Part shown: piece by piece, positions 35,610-43,649 of the stretch
Layout: each line of letters starts with the position of its first letter
Position numbering within the stretch: position 1 is the stretch's first letter
Source of the DNA: an uncultured Collinsella sp.
Lineage (GTDB): Bacteria; Actinomycetota; Coriobacteriia; Coriobacteriales; Coriobacteriaceae
NCBI GenBank assembly: GCA_900541645.1
Contig: UQKQ01000008.1
Span: 53,881 to 117,880, forward strand
Reading direction: 5' to 3'
DNA: 64,000 nt
The notes under the pieces: model-generated
Seen by the model: only the letters and a program-made list of their open reading frames with translations
What the model was told of the DNA's origin: nothing
The model's database searches: none
Made by a program: the position numbers and the translations under genes

Positions 35610-35671
35610 GTTTTACTTGAACCGGGTATAAGTATCACCACGGTCAACTGCTTTAGAAGCAAGGAGTGCAT

Positions 35672-36841
35672 ATGAGCACGTACGCAATTAAGGCTGACAA
35701 GTTCTTCTTGCCGGCAGGCCCGCAACTGGGCGGCTATCTTATGGTCGAGGATGGCGTCTTTGGCGCCTGGCAGGCCGACGAGCCCTCTTGCGAGATTAAG
35801 GACTACACGGGGTCGTGGATCGCACCGGGTATGGTCGATACTCACATCCATGGCTTCTACAACCACTCAACTACCGATAACGATCCCGAGGGCATCGATA
35901 TCAGCTCGACCGAGCTCGCCCGTCGCGGTACCACCAGCTGGCTGCCCACGACGTTCACCGATGGGCTCGAGCAGATCAAGGACGCCTGCGCCGCCATCGC
36001 TCAGGCGGACGAGGGTCGCGGCCCCGACTTCTGCGGTGCTCGCATTCAGGGCATCTACCTGGAGGGCCCCTTCTTTACCATGAAGCACGTGGGCGCGCAG
36101 AACCCCGCTTATCTTATCGATCCCTCCGAGGAGATCTTTGATCAGTGGCAGGAGGCTGCGGGTGGTCGCATCGTCAAGAGCGCCATGGCGGCCGAGCGCG
36201 ACGGTGCCGCTGCTTATGCGGCTGCTCTGAACGCCAAGGGTGTGGTGACCAGCATCGGTCACTCCGACGCCACCTACGATGAGTGCATCGCCGCCATCAA
36301 CGCCGGTGCCAGCTGCTTTACGCATACCTATAACGGCCAGCGCGGGCTGCATCACCGTGAGCCCGGTGTCGTGGGCGCTGCCATGTCCACGCCCGAGACC
36401 TACGCCGAGATCATCTGTGACGGCAAGCACGTTAACCCTGCCGCCATCAAGGCGCTGCTGCAGGCCAAGGGCTGGCAGCACACGGTGCTCATCACCGACT
36501 GCCTGGGCTGCGGCGGCATGCCCGAGGGCAGCTACACCAGCGGCGGCATGGACGTCATCATGAAGGACAACCTGTGCTGGCTCGCCGACGGCAAGAGCAT
36601 TGCCGGCTCGGTGCTCACGCTTGCCCAGGGCGTCAAGAACATCGTCGACTGGGGCATCGCCAGCGCCGATATCGCCATTCGCATGGCAACCGAGGTGCCG
36701 GCTCGCTCCGCGCACATCGAGGATAAGTGCGGCAGCATCATGCCAGGTCGCGACGCCGACTTTGTCGTGTTCGACCATGAGCTCACCCTCGTCGAGACGT
36801 ATGTTGGCGGCCAGAGCGTCGGCAACGCCTTTACCGAGTAA
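35672..36841 (+). CDS. nagA: N-acetylhexosamine-6-phosphate deacetylase (copy 2)
   Basis: 389 residues, about 95% identical to the protein at 25898-27067 by eye, with the same DTHIHG metal site. AAGGAG before the ATG at 35672. Lying after agaS, it is the likely GalNAc-6-P deacetylase of the locus (AgaA role), although the sequence cannot separate GlcNAc-6-P from GalNAc-6-P. It has its own promoter region of about 60 bases after the agaS terminator. Confidence 0.9.
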   Translation: MSTYAIKADKFFLPAGPQLGGYLMVEDGVFGAWQADEPSCEIKDYTGSWIAPGMVDTHIHGFYNHSTTDNDPEGIDISSTELARRGTTSWLPTTFTDGLEQIKDACAAIAQADEGRGPDFCGARIQGIYLEGPFFTMKHVGAQNPAYLIDPSEEIFDQWQEAAGGRIVKSAMAAERDGAAAYAAALNAKGVVTSIGHSDATYDECIAAINAGASCFTHTYNGQRGLHHREPGVVGAAMSTPETYAEIICDGKHVNPAAIKALLQAKGWQHTVLITDCLGCGGMPEGSYTSGGMDVIMKDNLCWLADGKSIAGSVLTLAQGVKNIVDWGIASADIAIRMATEVPARSAHIEDKCGSIMPGRDADFVVFDHELTLVETYVGGQSVGNAFTE

Positions 36842-36847
36842 CGATAG

Positions 36848-36884
36848 AAAAAACGGCGGGCCCGAATCTGCTCGGACCCGCCGT
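36848..36884 (-). terminator. Terminator for the flavodoxin-like gene
   Basis: ACGGCGGGCCCGA (36853-36865) with TCGGACCCGCCGT (36872-36884), one mismatch. The A run at 36848-36853 gives a U run for minus-strand transcripts. It may also stop nagA from the other side. Confidence 0.75.
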
Positions 36885-36915
36885 ATGGGTTAAACGCTCA
36901 AAAGCACCTTCACAG

Positions 36916-37500
36916 TTACAGCTTGTTAGCGATCTTCTTTGCCGTGCGCTTGACGCCGGCCACCAGGCCTCCTGCAGGATGCTCCTTCTCGTAGGCTAGA
37001 CGCTTCTCGCGCTTGGCATGCTCTTCGACGATGATGTCGCCGTACTCGTCTTCAATCTTGTCGAAGAAGTCGACGGCGCCCTTAATTTCCTCAGCGGTCG
37101 GGTGTCCCTTTTGGACACCGCCGGTGAGTTTGAACGGCCCCCACGTATCAAAGCCGGGGCAGCCGTAGACCTCCATAAAGATGGCCTGCCTCATGCGGCA
37201 GATACCATCGATATCCTTGCCGTACCACTTGTTTTTGCCACCGTAGGTCATAAGGCCAAACACCTTGTTCTGCGGCTGCAGCACGTTCGTGAGCACGCGT
37301 GTCATGTCCTTGTCGATCTCGGAGTAATAGATGCCCGTGGCGACGCCAATCAGATGGTATTCGTGCAGGTCGGGGTACTCGTTTTTGCCAAGCGCCTTGA
37401 CGTCGAGGGTATCGATTTCGGGGTGCGCCTCGACGATGGCGTCCACGAGCTTTTTCGTATTGCCGTGGTGGCGCGAGGCATAGAGGATGATGGTTCGCAT
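36916..37500 (-). CDS. Flavodoxin-domain protein
   Basis: 194 residues; ATG at 37500. The FMN phosphate loop YASRHHGNTKK is at residues 7-17. ATGIYYSEID and TYGGKNKWYG follow as in flavodoxin-like and protoporphyrinogen-oxidase-like proteins. The C-terminus is basic (KRTAKKIANKL), possibly membrane-associating. It is the only minus-strand gene in this stretch and convergent with nagA, so it looks unrelated to sugar use. Confidence 0.78.
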   Translation of the reverse strand: MRTIILYASRHHGNTKKLVDAIVEAHPEIDTLDVKALGKNEYPDLHEYHLIGVATGIYYSEIDKDMTRVLTNVLQPQNKVFGLMTYGGKNKWYGKDIDGICRMRQAIFMEVYGCPGFDTWGPFKLTGGVQKGHPTAEEIKGAVDFFDKIEDEYGDIIVEEHAKREKRLAYEKEHPAGGLVAGVKRTAKKIANKL

Positions 37501-37655
37501 AAGAAGGCCTTTCAGCTGTAATTGCATCAATGTCTGTATGGTGCCCCGTTGCATGCCTGGGATACCGGATGCATCGGTGAACGTGCGGGTTTGTCCTTTG
37601 GTCAGGGCCGAGACAGGTACTTGCGAGCAAAAGCAGTTGTCCGAAAGGATGGGCA

Positions 37656-38537
37656 ATGGAATACGCTCTCTCCAACGATTCGATTTCTATTAAGGTGTCC
37701 ACGGCTGGTGGTTCGTTTACCTCGATTGAGGCTGGAGGTCGCGAGTACTTGTGGCAGGGCGATCCCGCCGTGTGGTCCGGCCAAGCACCGATTTGCTTCC
37801 CGATTTGCGGAGGCTTGCGCGACAACAGCGCCATGACGTTTGCCGGGCATCATGTAAAGCTCGCTCGCCACGGGTTTGCGCGCAAACAGGAGTGGAAGCT
37901 GCTGAGCCAAGGCGAAAACGAGCTGGTGATGTGCCTGGCTTCGGAGAATAACGCCGCGCTGCTGAGCGATTATCCGTATCCGTTTAGGCTCGTCGCTCGC
38001 TATACGCTCGAGGACGCTGCCGTGCGCGTCTCCTATGAGGTGACCAACGAGGGAACCGAGGGCATGCCGTTCTTTATCGGCGGTCATCCCGGCTTTAGGT
38101 GTCCGCTCGATGAGGGCGAGGCCTATACGGACTACGAGTTGCGCTTTGAGAAGGACGAGGCTGCGGAGCTCTGCACCGCCGTTCCCTCGACTGGATTGAT
38201 TGACGTCGCAAACCGCTCCAAGAACCCCATGGTGGGAAAGACGCTGCCTCTGTCACATGAGCTCTTCGATTTTGCGGAGACCATCTTTGACGTGCTCGAG
38301 AGCCGTCAGGTCACGCTTTCCAAAAAGGGCGAGGACAAGGGCGTCCGCCTGAGCTTTGAGGGCTTCCCATATCTCATTGTGTGGAGCAAGCCCGAGGGCG
38401 ATTTTGTGGCGGTTGAGCCTTGGGGCGGTCTTTCGACCTGTTCCGATGAGGACGATGTGCTTGAGCATAAGCGCGGCTGCCTTGTCGCCAAGCCCAAGGA
38501 GACCGTCGTTCGCTCGTTCACGATTGAGATTCTGTAA
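37656..38537 (+). CDS. lacX: Aldose 1-epimerase family protein, LacX-like
   Basis: 293 residues of the galactose-mutarotase-like fold, of the short LacX/YeaD type rather than GalM. HPGF (FFIGGHPGFRCPL near residue 148) holds the catalytic histidine. LacX is encoded in the Lactococcus lac operon, and the next gene here is lacC, which fits. It may interconvert anomers of a sugar phosphate. GAAAGGAT precedes the ATG. Confidence 0.82.
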   Translation: MEYALSNDSISIKVSTAGGSFTSIEAGGREYLWQGDPAVWSGQAPICFPICGGLRDNSAMTFAGHHVKLARHGFARKQEWKLLSQGENELVMCLASENNAALLSDYPYPFRLVARYTLEDAAVRVSYEVTNEGTEGMPFFIGGHPGFRCPLDEGEAYTDYELRFEKDEAAELCTAVPSTGLIDVANRSKNPMVGKTLPLSHELFDFAETIFDVLESRQVTLSKKGEDKGVRLSFEGFPYLIVWSKPEGDFVAVEPWGGLSTCSDEDDVLEHKRGCLVAKPKETVVRSFTIEIL

Positions 38538-38596
38538 TTCCGTTTTGTCGACTCGTATCGCGAGGCACAAGGAGCCTGCGAGATAAGGAGCTAAAA

Positions 38597-39532
38597 ATGA
38601 TCCTCACCGTTACGATGAACCCGTCCGTCGATACACGCTATCAGCTCGATGAGCTCATTATCGACGACGTTAACCGTGTGACGCCCGAAAAGACCGCCGG
38701 CGGCAAGGGTCTCAACGTGGCCCGTGTACTGGGTCAGCTGGGCGACGACGTTGTGGCAACCGGTCTACTCGGCGGTCACATGGGCGCCTACATGGCCGAG
38801 CTCATGGATGCCAACGGCATTAAGAATGATTTTGTACCCATCAAGGGCGAGACTCGCATTTGCCTTAACATCCTCCACGCCGGCAACCAGACCGAGCTAC
38901 TCGAGAGCGGCCCGACGATTGCCCCCGAGGAGCTCGATGCCTTTACCGCCAAGTTCGCCGAGCTTGCGAGCAAGGCCGATGTCGTTACCATCTCGGGTTC
39001 GCTGCCCCGCGGCGTCGAGGCGGACTACTACGCTAAGATCACGGGCATTGCAGAGAACGCCGGCGCCAAGGTGCTGCTCGATACCTCGGGCGCCTCGCTC
39101 GAGGCTGCGCTCAAGTCCGAGGTCAAGCCTGAGCTGGTTAAGCCTAACCTGACCGAAATTAACGGCCTTCTGGGCACGAGCTTTACCACCGACGATGTGG
39201 ACGAGCTCCGTTCCGCGCTCGCCTCTGACGCCCGCTTCTCCGATATCCCCTGGGTCGTCGTATCTATGGGCGCTGCCGGCTCCGTTGGTTTCCATAACGG
39301 CCGTGCGTTCCGCGCCAAGACCCCCGATATCCCCGCCGTTAACGCTACGGGCTCTGGCGATTCGACCATTGCCGGCTTCGCACATGCGATTGCTGCCGGA
39401 GCCGACGACGAGACGGTGCTGCGTACCGCCAACACCTGCGGCAAACTCAATGCCATGGATCCCATGACTGGCCACTTGGTTATGGATCGTTGGGACGAGG
39501 TTTACAACGGCGTTGTCGTGACCGAGCTGTAG
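38597..39532 (+). CDS. lacC: Tagatose-6-phosphate kinase (copy 1)
   Basis: 311 residues of the PfkB family. GGKGLNVARVL is at residues 35-45 and the catalytic base D255 in TGSGDSTIAG. It phosphorylates tagatose-6-P to tagatose-1,6-bisphosphate; 1-phosphofructokinase is the main alternative, but linkage to agaS, lacX and the close copy beside lacAB (61008-61943) favours LacC. AAGGAG before the ATG. The aldolase for its product is not in the window. Confidence 0.88.
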   Translation: MILTVTMNPSVDTRYQLDELIIDDVNRVTPEKTAGGKGLNVARVLGQLGDDVVATGLLGGHMGAYMAELMDANGIKNDFVPIKGETRICLNILHAGNQTELLESGPTIAPEELDAFTAKFAELASKADVVTISGSLPRGVEADYYAKITGIAENAGAKVLLDTSGASLEAALKSEVKPELVKPNLTEINGLLGTSFTTDDVDELRSALASDARFSDIPWVVVSMGAAGSVGFHNGRAFRAKTPDIPAVNATGSGDSTIAGFAHAIAAGADDETVLRTANTCGKLNAMDPMTGHLVMDRWDEVYNGVVVTEL

Positions 39533-39565
39533 GAGCTTGTGCTGCGGCCCCGGCATCGGTTGCCA

Positions 39566-39697
39566 GCTCATGTCGACGACAAGTGCAGTAGCATTATGCC
39601 GGGGCGCGACGCCGACACTGTCGTGTTCAATCCCGACCTTACCCTGGTCGAGACGCATGTGGGTGGCAACAGCGTCGGTAATGCGTTTGCCGAGTAG
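39566..39697 (+). pseudogene. Truncated 3' fragment of nagA
   Basis: 43 codons plus stop match the C-terminal end of nagA copy 1 (residues about 346-389: HVDDKCSSIMPGRDAD, then NPDLTLVETHVGGNSVG). Several substitutions are present and no start or ribosome site. It precedes the second yhcH exactly as the intact gene precedes the first, so it came along with a copied segment. Confidence 0.85.
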
Positions 39698-39729
39698 CCG
39701 CCAAAGAAACGATCCGAGAGGGGATTTAG

Positions 39730-40203
39730 ATGATTTACGGTGCATTGGGCGATATCGAGGAGTACCGTGGAATGCTCAAGGGCCTCGACGTGCTGATCGA
39801 CTGGCTCGAGGAGAACGATCCGGCGAAGCTCGAGGTCGGCAGCCATCCGATTCTGGGCGACAAGGTCTTTGCGAACGTCATGGCTCCCACGACGCGTCCC
39901 GAGGCCGAGGCTCACTATGAGACGCATCAGCGCTATCACGACCTGCAGATCGACGTCGAGGGTCGCGAGGCCTTTAAGGTTGCCACGGGCAGCCTGACGC
40001 TGGTTCAGGAGTTTGACGAGAAGGACGACTACGATCTGGTCGATTCCGACGCCTCGATCGCCGGCGATCTTGCTGACGACAAGTTTGCGCTGTTTGTTGC
40101 CGGCGAGCCTCACATGCCCACGCTCGAGTTCCAGGGCGATGGCGCGCAGCCGGTCAAGAAGATTTGCTTTAAGCTGCTTGCAGATGCTTACTGGGAGGAG
40201 TAG
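39730..40203 (+). CDS. yhcH: YhcH/EbgC-family cupin (copy 2)
   Basis: 157 residues identical to the product of 27100-27573. Only two synonymous base changes separate the genes (near 40164 and 40185). The upstream ribosome site GAGAGGGG is also copied. It would be translated from the lacC transcript. The near-identity over 474 bases, against a decayed nagA fragment next to it, suggests recent duplication or gene conversion. Confidence 0.85.
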   Translation: MIYGALGDIEEYRGMLKGLDVLIDWLEENDPAKLEVGSHPILGDKVFANVMAPTTRPEAEAHYETHQRYHDLQIDVEGREAFKVATGSLTLVQEFDEKDDYDLVDSDASIAGDLADDKFALFVAGEPHMPTLEFQGDGAQPVKKICFKLLADAYWEE

Positions 40204-40263
40204 CGCGCTGCTCGGCTGAGCTGTTCGTGTTGCGAGCGTTATCCCTTGGGGGAGCTCGCTTGG

Positions 40264-40311
40264 GCCCCGCTGAACGCGGTTCCTTTGGGGATTGCGGTTG
40301 GCGGGGCTTTT
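40264..40311 (+). terminator. Terminator after yhcH copy 2
   Basis: GCCCCGC (40264-40270) with GCGGGGC (40301-40307), a long structured loop, then TTTT. It resembles the terminator after copy 1. Confidence 0.6.
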
Positions 40312-40377
40312 GTTGAGTAGGAGAGTTTCCGGCGGCGTTGTGCTTGGATTGGCGGAAGCGCGCCCGAAATCAGCAAC

Positions 40378-40400
40378 AAAAAAGCCGCCCGAAGGCGGCT
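40378..40400 (-). terminator. Terminator of tRNA-Thr
   Basis: On the minus strand AGCCGCC-TTCG-GGCGGCT followed by a U run. Confidence 0.85.
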
Positions 40401-40411
40401 ATCTTGTGCAA

Positions 40412-40487
40412 TGGAGCCAGCGACCGGGCTCGAACCGGTGACCCCCGCTTTACGAGAGCGGTGCTCTACCAACTGAGCTACGCTGGC
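40412..40487 (-). tRNA. tRNA-Thr (anticodon CGT)
   Basis: 76 bases including an encoded CCA. Acceptor stem GCCAGCG/CGCTGGC, D arm GCTC..GAGC, anticodon stem CCGCT/AGCGG with loop CTCGTAA (anticodon CGT, reads ACG threonine), T arm with GGTTCGAGCCC. A terminator follows at once. Confidence 0.95.
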
Positions 40488-40644
40488 GGCCATGTGATGG
40501 CGCAACTGAGGCGTCAACGGCTGTCTATGATACGGGACATCGCACATCCGCGCAAGGGTTCTGACGGCTTTTCTCACTTTAAATGCACTAATATTGGAGA
40601 CGCGATGTCTTGCTCTTACGGGTCTCAAACAGAATGGGGCAGCG

Positions 40645-41127
40645 ATGACTCAACCCAAGATTCTTCTCGCACGCATCGACGACCGTTTCATTTACGGACA
40701 AGACGTTGAGCTGTGGAACGAAGCCGTGGGTTCCAACCTTGTCCTAATCGTCAACGATGAGATCGCGGCAGATTCGCGCCAATGGGCACCCATGAGGGTG
40801 GCGGCGCCAGAAGGCGTTTGGACGCGGTTTTTCTCGGTGCAAAGGACCATCGACGTCATTCATACCGCAACGCCTCGCCAATTGATTCTGATCATGGTGG
40901 CCTCACCCTCCGATGCGCTCGCGCTGGTTAAGGGCGGTGTGCCGATCACCAAGATCAGCATTGGTCATATGCAGGCAGGGGAGGGCAAGCGTCCCGCAAC
41001 GCCCGCAGTTGCCGTAGACGACACAGACGTCGCTGTTCTCAGAGAGCTGCAAAAGCTCGGCATAGAACTAGAAATCCGCTATCTCCCCAGTTCCGCCCCC
41101 GACCCCATCGGCAATCTGTTCAACTGA
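40645..41127 (+). CDS. PTS mannose-family IIB-like protein lacking the catalytic His
   Basis: 160 residues; ATG at 40645 after a weak GGGGCAG. The fold and length match IIB, but the active-site motif RxDxRxIHGQV reads RIDDRFIYGQD: the phosphorylated histidine is Tyr17 (TAC), and the following Val is Asp. It therefore cannot carry phosphate in the usual way. No IIA, IIC or IID gene adjoins it. It may be a regulatory or sugar-phosphate-binding derivative, or a decaying gene. The stop codon TGA lies within a repeat shared with 62257-62287. Confidence 0.8.
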   Translation: MTQPKILLARIDDRFIYGQDVELWNEAVGSNLVLIVNDEIAADSRQWAPMRVAAPEGVWTRFFSVQRTIDVIHTATPRQLILIMVASPSDALALVKGGVPITKISIGHMQAGEGKRPATPAVAVDDTDVAVLRELQKLGIELEIRYLPSSAPDPIGNLFN

Positions 41128-41155
41128 TCCCTTGGGGACGGAGGAAAACGGATCA
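41125..41155. repeat. 31-base repeat shared with 62257-62287
   Basis: TGATCCCTTGGGGACGGAGG and the next 11 bases recur in inverse orientation at 62257-62287 without mismatch. Ends TGATCC and GGATCA are complementary, so each copy can fold. Confidence 0.7.
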
Positions 41156-41453
41156 TTTTGCCTTCGTAGGGGATCTGTGTGGCGCTGTCCGCCAAAACTA
41201 TGCCGGTTTACTACGATGAATTGCTTATCGCCGAGCATGCCAAATTTGCAGAGAATAAAACCGCAGGTAGACGAGTTGCTAATTTTTTATAAACCAGCGC
41301 GTGGTCGGACATAGTGGGTTCATCGTAGTAATTCGGCATAGTTTTGTTATGTCACCAATTCGGTGGCATCGAAAAGAAGGATTTAGGCATGAAGCAGCGC
41401 CCGTTGGCGGTGGTGCCGGCGGGCGTTGCTGTGCGAGATGTCGCGTTGTGGGC
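41128..41453. other. Intergenic sequence with an inverted-repeat element
   Basis: Between the IIB-like gene and galM (convergent). Holds the rest of the 31-base repeat and a 152-base element at 41194-41345. No gene is supported. Confidence 0.6.
41194..41345. repeat. MITE-like element with 27-base inverted ends
   Basis: 41194-41220 (AAAACTATGCCG, three variable bases, TACTACGATGAA) is inverted at 41319-41345 with only the three middle bases differing. The AT-rich interior has no clear gene. Confidence 0.65.
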
Positions 41454-42506
41454 CTAGTGCCTCATAAAGTGGTATTCGATCATATTGCTGTAGGGGTGAC
41501 CCGGACCCACAATGCCCTGCGGGAACAGCGGCTGGTGCGGCGTGTCGGGGTACATCTCGGCCTCGAGGGCAAAGCCGGCGCCCCAGCCATAGTTGGCATC
41601 GTCCTTGGCGTGCTCGTCGCCCAGCCAGTTGCCGGTGTAGAGTTGCACGCCCGGGGCGGTGGTGTAGTAGTCCAGCTCACGACCGGTCCACATCTCCTCG
41701 ACATGTAGGGCGCGACGCAGGTTGCGGCCGTACTGATAGCCATCGATGCACAGGCAGTGATCGTAGCCACGGGCCTGCTTAATCTGCGGGTCGTCGGCCT
41801 CCATGCCGGGTGCGACGGGGCGCAGCTCGCGAAAGTCAAACGGTGTTCCCTCGACCGGAGCGATTTCGCCGGTGGGGATGTTCTGCTCGTTAATGGGCAA
41901 GTAGTGGGCAGCGTTGGCGATAAAGAAGTGCTCACAGTCCATGCCGGCGTTATGGCCGGCAAGGTTAAAGTACGTGTGGTTGGTCATGGACACGTAGGTG
42001 GCGCGGTCGCTCTCGCAACCATACTCGATGCGGAAGACGCCGGTGCGCGTAACGGTAAACACAGCCGTAAAGGTTCGGTTGCCGGGCAGGCCCAGCTCGC
42101 CATCCTTAAGCGAGGTGGTCATGCGCACGGCGTTGTGAGTCTCGTCGAGCTCAACGTCCCATACGCGCTTGTGCAGACCATGCTCAAGATCGCTGTGCAG
42201 GTTGTTGACGCCTTCGTTGGCCGGCATGTGCCAGTCCGTGCCGTCGATGGTGATCGTGGCGCCCGCGGTGCGGTTTGCCACGGGGCCGATGGTCGCGCCA
42301 AAGCAGGCGGGGTTGTCAAAGTAATCCTCGAGCTTATCGAAGCCCAGCACCACATCGCGCACGTTGCCGGGAATGTCGGGCACATCGATACCCAGCACGG
42401 TGGCGCCATAGTCCATAATGCGAACGCAGATCTCGGGCCCGTTGAGGGTGTAACGATGAACGGAGGTGCCGCACGGCGCGGTGCCGAAAAGCTCGGAAGT
42501 GATCAT
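41454..42506 (-). CDS. galM: Galactose mutarotase (aldose 1-epimerase)
   Basis: 350 residues; ATG at 42506 with AGGAA upstream. GalM motifs: GATIGPVANR near residue 71, VNNLHSD near 98, MTNHTYFNLAG (catalytic His), RGYDHCL (Asp). It interconverts alpha and beta galactose released by beta-galactosidases so that galactose can enter metabolism. It is divergent from the LacR-type regulator at 42713. In pneumococcus galM closes the bgaC operon. Confidence 0.92.
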   Translation of the reverse strand: MITSELFGTAPCGTSVHRYTLNGPEICVRIMDYGATVLGIDVPDIPGNVRDVVLGFDKLEDYFDNPACFGATIGPVANRTAGATITIDGTDWHMPANEGVNNLHSDLEHGLHKRVWDVELDETHNAVRMTTSLKDGELGLPGNRTFTAVFTVTRTGVFRIEYGCESDRATYVSMTNHTYFNLAGHNAGMDCEHFFIANAAHYLPINEQNIPTGEIAPVEGTPFDFRELRPVAPGMEADDPQIKQARGYDHCLCIDGYQYGRNLRRALHVEEMWTGRELDYYTTAPGVQLYTGNWLGDEHAKDDANYGWGAGFALEAEMYPDTPHQPLFPQGIVGPGHPYSNMIEYHFMRH

Positions 42507-42660
42507 TTGGTTCCTAACATCGAGGTATTTCGGACAAACTGTAGCGCGAACAGGCGAGATTATCACTACACCCCACTAAAGCAGGGGGTATTTTTCTCAA
42601 AAAAGTGATGATTGGAGCTGTGCGGGCGTTCATTTTTGACGCGCACGAGTCTGATACAAT

Positions 42661-42681
42661 TTGTTCGTTACTGTTTGAATG
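42661..42681 (+). promoter_or_regulatory. Candidate LacR operator before lacR
   Basis: TTGTTC, five bases, TGTTTGAATG. The same pattern with identical spacing is at 58303-58323 (lacF) and, slightly changed, at 59670-59689 (lacA). It overlaps a TACAAT -10-like box at about 42655. Confidence 0.6.
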
Positions 42682-42712
42682 ATATGCGCGCAAAGAACGG
42701 CGAGGATTCATC

Positions 42713-43477
42713 GTGATTAAGGCAGAGCGACAGGATAAGGTTCGTCAGCTGCTCGAAGAGCAGGGCACGGTTTCGGTCAAGGAGATTTCGGATGCGCTGG
42801 GCGTTTCGGATATGACGATTCGCCGCGACCTCGAAGAACTTGCGAGCCTGGGTGAGATCGAGCGCGTGCACGGTGGCGCCCGTAGCGCACAGGGGCGTCC
42901 CCATGCTATGTTGCGCCATGAGTATTCGCACAGCGAAAAGCGCACTAAGCATGCCGAGGAAAAGCTGCAGATTGCGCGCCGTGCTGTGGAGCTTATCGAG
43001 GAGGGCTCGACCATCTTTTTGGGTACGGGCACTACGGTGGAACAGATGGCCTCGATGCTGCCGGCGTGTCGCCTGCGCATTGTGACCAACTCGCTTTCGG
43101 TGTTTAACCTGCTCGAGTCGCGCGAAGACTGCGACCTGTGCCTCGTGGGCGGTATGTACCGTCGCCGCACCGCCGCTTTTGTGGGGCCAACGGCCGAGGA
43201 TACCCTGCGTGCGTTGGGCATCGACGCGGCGTTTATCGGCGCCAACGGCATTCTGGATGGCGACGTATCTACGTCCAACATGGACGAGGGCCGTATCCAG
43301 CAGCTCGCCTTTAGCAAGGCCGACTCACGCTATCTGATCGCCGATTCCAGCAAGATCGGCAAGCGCGACTTCTACACCTTCTGTCGCTTGGACAGCCTGG
43401 ATGCCGTGGTGTGCGAACCGGGTATCGCCGCCGAGAATCGTGCCGCCATCGAGGAACACACGCAGGTCATCTGCTAG
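42713..43477 (+). CDS. lacR: DeoR-family repressor, LacR-like
   Basis: 254 residues; GTG start after GAGG. N-terminal DeoR helix-turn-helix (VSVKEISDALGVSDMTIRRDL) and a C-terminal sugar-phosphate sensor domain (FLGTGTTVEQMA, IADSSKIGK). LacR proteins respond to tagatose-6-P and repress lac genes of the tagatose pathway. The matching TGTTC repeats before this gene, lacF and lacA support that and autoregulation. It is divergent from galM. Confidence 0.85.
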   Translation: MIKAERQDKVRQLLEEQGTVSVKEISDALGVSDMTIRRDLEELASLGEIERVHGGARSAQGRPHAMLRHEYSHSEKRTKHAEEKLQIARRAVELIEEGSTIFLGTGTTVEQMASMLPACRLRIVTNSLSVFNLLESREDCDLCLVGGMYRRRTAAFVGPTAEDTLRALGIDAAFIGANGILDGDVSTSNMDEGRIQQLAFSKADSRYLIADSSKIGKRDFYTFCRLDSLDAVVCEPGIAAENRAAIEEHTQVIC

Positions 43478-43575
43478 CTAGCGCTGCAGGCGATACTTCC
43501 GCTCTCTGACGTGGTGAGGGATTATCGCATCAACGCAACGCGACATGAAGCGCAAATGGGGACTTCACTATCAAA

Positions 43576-43636
43576 TTGTCTCAATCTGTAACAGTTAGGA
43601 CTTAAAAACTCGGCTACGTGTTACAGATCGAGACAA
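43576..43636. repeat. TCTCGATCTGTAACA palindromic repeat, copy 1
   Basis: Arms TTGTCTCAATCTGTAACA (43576-43593) and the complement at 43619-43636 with one mismatch. Lies between the convergent lacR and gntR genes. Five further copies are at 48401, 48483, 48561, 53291 and 53368. Confidence 0.8.
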
Positions 43637-43649
43637 AAGAAAAAGAACA

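Noticed and set aside
38597..39532. 1-phosphofructokinase (fruK) assignment
   Set aside because: Same family, but no fructose PTS or fruR is near, whereas agaS, lacX and lacAB neighbours favour tagatose-6-phosphate kinase.
39537..39920. Open frame over the nagA remnant and start of yhcH
   Set aside because: It is out of frame with both; the nagA reading frame and yhcH explain the sequence.
41132..41314. Short open frame in the gap before galM
   Set aside because: It crosses the repeat elements, has no ribosome site and no protein-like composition.
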